Shown: positions 5,327-6,231 of the stretch, piece by piece
How the letters are laid out: each line of letters begins with the position of its first letter
How positions within the stretch are numbered: position 1 is the stretch's first letter
Assembly (NCBI GenBank): GCA_030613145.1
Contig: JAUWMM010000118.1
Location: forward strand, 1 to 6,231
Reading direction: 5' to 3'
Source of the DNA: Desulfobacterales bacterium
GTDB taxonomy: Bacteria > Desulfobacterota > Desulfobacteria > Desulfobacterales > C00003060
DNA length: 6,231 nucleotides
Made by a program: the position numbers and the translations under genes
The notes under the pieces: generated by a model
What the model was told of the DNA's origin: nothing
What the model saw: the letters and a program-made list of their open reading frames with translations, nothing else
Databases searched by the model: none

Positions 5327-5866
5327 TCAGTTCCTGAAAGGCATTCCCATCAACTGAAGCAGTGCCTTGCCCCCCTCATCAGTTTGGGCACTGGTTACAA
5401 TCGTGATATTTAGTCCTTTGATCTTGTCAATCTTGTCGTAATCTATTTCCGGGAATATGATATGCTCCTTGATCCCCAAGGAATAGTTCCCTCTACCATC
5501 AAAGCCCTTCGGGGAAACCCCTCGAAAGTCTCGCACCCTCGGCAGGGCTATGTTGACCAACCTGGTAAAGAAGTCATACATCCGCTGCCCACGGAGTGTA
5601 ACCTTGCACCCTATGGGCATACCTGCCCGGAGTTTGAAAGCGGCAATTGACTTCCTGGCACGGGTGATAACAGGCCTTTGGCCAGCAATCAAGCCTAGCT
5701 CTTGGACCGCTGAATCGAGAATCTTGATGTTCTGAATTGCCTCACCCAGCCCCATATTCAACACAATTCCGGTCGGTTTAGGGACCTGCATAACATTCTT
5801 ATACCCAAACCGATCCATTAGTTTAGAGATTATCTCATTGTTGTACAGCGTCTTCAGATGTGACAT
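5327..5866 (-). CDS. rplE: 50S ribosomal protein L5
   Basis: L5 binds 5S rRNA and helps form the central protuberance of the 50S subunit, contacting the P-site tRNA and the S13 bridge. The 179-residue product is the usual bacterial length. The family pattern is complete: [10 protein letters not shown] at residues 21-30, the VLNMGLGEA segment at 35-43, the [14 protein letters not shown] core at about 80-93, and a C-terminal [22 protein letters not shown]. The ATG has a modest upstream AGGG stretch about 5 nt away. It follows the 101-bp spacer after rplX and is followed after 14 nt by rpsN. In E. coli, translation of this gene is the target of S8 feedback repression. Nothing is missing or fused. 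Confidence 0.98.
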   Translation of the reverse strand: MSHLKTLYNNEIISKLMDRFGYKNVMQVPKPTGIVLNMGLGEAIQNIKILDSAVQELGLIAGQRPVITRARKSIAAFKLRAGMPIGCKVTLRGQRMYDFFTRLVNIALPRVRDFRGVSPKGFDGRGNYSLGIKEHIIFPEIDYDKIDKIKGLNITIVTSAQTDEGGKALLQLMGMPFRN

Positions 5867-5967
5867 GACTACCCTTCATTGATGGAGTGCCTAAAGTTAA
5901 AGGAACAAAACCAAGCGTTACAAGAAGTTTCTACAAGTCCTCAAACTTTAGCTCACTTTTTCGTAAA
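5867..5967 (-). promoter_or_regulatory. rplX-rplE spacer with inverted repeat, candidate mRNA regulatory site
   Basis: This 101-bp gap is long for an operon whose other junctions are mostly under 50 bp. It contains a perfect 8-bp inverted repeat, CTAAAGTT at 5891-5898 and AACTTTAG at 5944-5951, which could fold the mRNA into a stem enclosing 45 nt just ahead of the rplE ribosome binding site. In E. coli, S8 represses the spc operon by binding mRNA at the start of rplE, so this is where such a control element would be expected. I could not match the S8 recognition core by eye, so the regulatory role is inference from position and structure only. Confidence 0.35.
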
Positions 5968-6231
5968 CTATGTGTCGATAATTTCCCCGCACTTCCTGCA
6001 CACCCTTACCTTTCTACCGTCCTCAAGGTGCTGCAGTTTGATGCGCACAGGATTTATGCACTTGTTACACATCAACATCACGTTGGACCAATGGACCGAA
6101 GCCTCTTTTTCTATAATACCCCCCTGTCGCGTTTGCCCGCCGGGCTGGGTGGGGCGTTTTAAAAAATTTACATTTTCAAAGATAAGACGGTCTTTGTCGC
6201 GAAGGCGTTTGCGGCCGTTGCCCATCTTACC
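5968..6231 (-). CDS. rplX: 50S ribosomal protein L24, zinc-ribbon form, 5' end outside window
   Basis: L24 binds 23S rRNA early in 50S assembly and sits near the exit tunnel. The frame is open to the window edge, so the visible 87 codons lack the start and probably about 20 N-terminal residues including most of the KOW motif; the first visible residues (GKMGNG) align with the end of that motif (usually GKTGKV). An ATG at 6225 is internal to the family alignment and is not taken as the start. The conserved QGGIIEKEA stretch, SNVML and the C-terminal LEDGRKVRV block identify the family. CNKC and CRKC (visible residues 55-58 and 78-81) form a four-cysteine zinc ribbon like that of Thermus L24, absent from E. 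coli L24. The stop is TAG. It is followed by a long 101-bp spacer before rplE. Identity is very sure; only the length is unknown. Confidence 0.96.
   Translation of the reverse strand, partial: GKMGNGRKRLRDKDRLIFENVNFLKRPTQPGGQTRQGGIIEKEASVHWSNVMLMCNKCINPVRIKLQHLEDGRKVRVCRKCGEIIDT

Noticed and set aside
5905..5950. Promoter in the rplX-rplE spacer (TTGAGG, 16 nt, TGTAAC)
   Set aside because: Only four of six matches in each box and short spacing; not better than chance in AT-rich spacer.

Overview
The window is a single, densely packed ribosomal-protein operon read entirely on the minus strand. It is the distal two thirds of a bacterial spc operon running into the alpha operon. In transcription order, from high to low coordinate, it holds: rplX (L24, cut by the window edge), rplE (L5), rpsN (L14-less zinc-type S14), rpsH (S8), rplF (L6), rplR (L18), rpsE (S5), rpmD (L30), rplO (L15), secY, map, rpmJ (L36) and the first 20 codons of rpsM (S13). 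The plus strand carries no believable gene; its open frames are antisense shadows of conserved proteins.

The order is the standard bacterial one with two absences. Many bacteria have adk between secY and map, and infA between map and rpmJ; neither intact gene is here. secY and map are 1 nt apart and map and rpmJ 34 nt apart. In that 34-nt gap an ATG directly after the map stop opens an 18-codon frame whose first residues (MPKEEPI) resemble the start of IF-1, a possible relic of infA. The bacterial L6/L18/L15 forms and SecY type place the organism in Bacteria. The four-cysteine L24, zinc-type S14, L30 presence, three TTG starts and interspersed heptameric repeats would fit a planctomycete-like or other deep-branching Gram-negative lineage, but this is a weak guess from recollection, not a demonstrated assignment.

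Most junctions are tight: rplF/rplR 2 nt, rplE/rpsN 14 nt, rplR/rpsE 15 nt, rpmD/rplO overlapping by 14 nt, rplO/secY 9 nt. Three spacers stand out. The 101-bp rplX-rplE spacer has an 8-bp inverted repeat, at the junction where S8 autoregulates the operon in E. coli. The 143-bp rpsE-rpmD spacer has a sigma70-like promoter candidate overlapped by a hairpin, plus short repeats. The 125-bp rpmJ-rpsM spacer has two different tracts of degenerate tandem heptamers and a small hairpin. No rho-independent terminator is visible anywhere.

Functionally, the genes make 50S and 30S proteins together with the SecY translocon channel and the methionine aminopeptidase that trims nascent chains. I see no new enzymatic or defence system here; the unusual content is in the spacers, the start codons and the missing genes.
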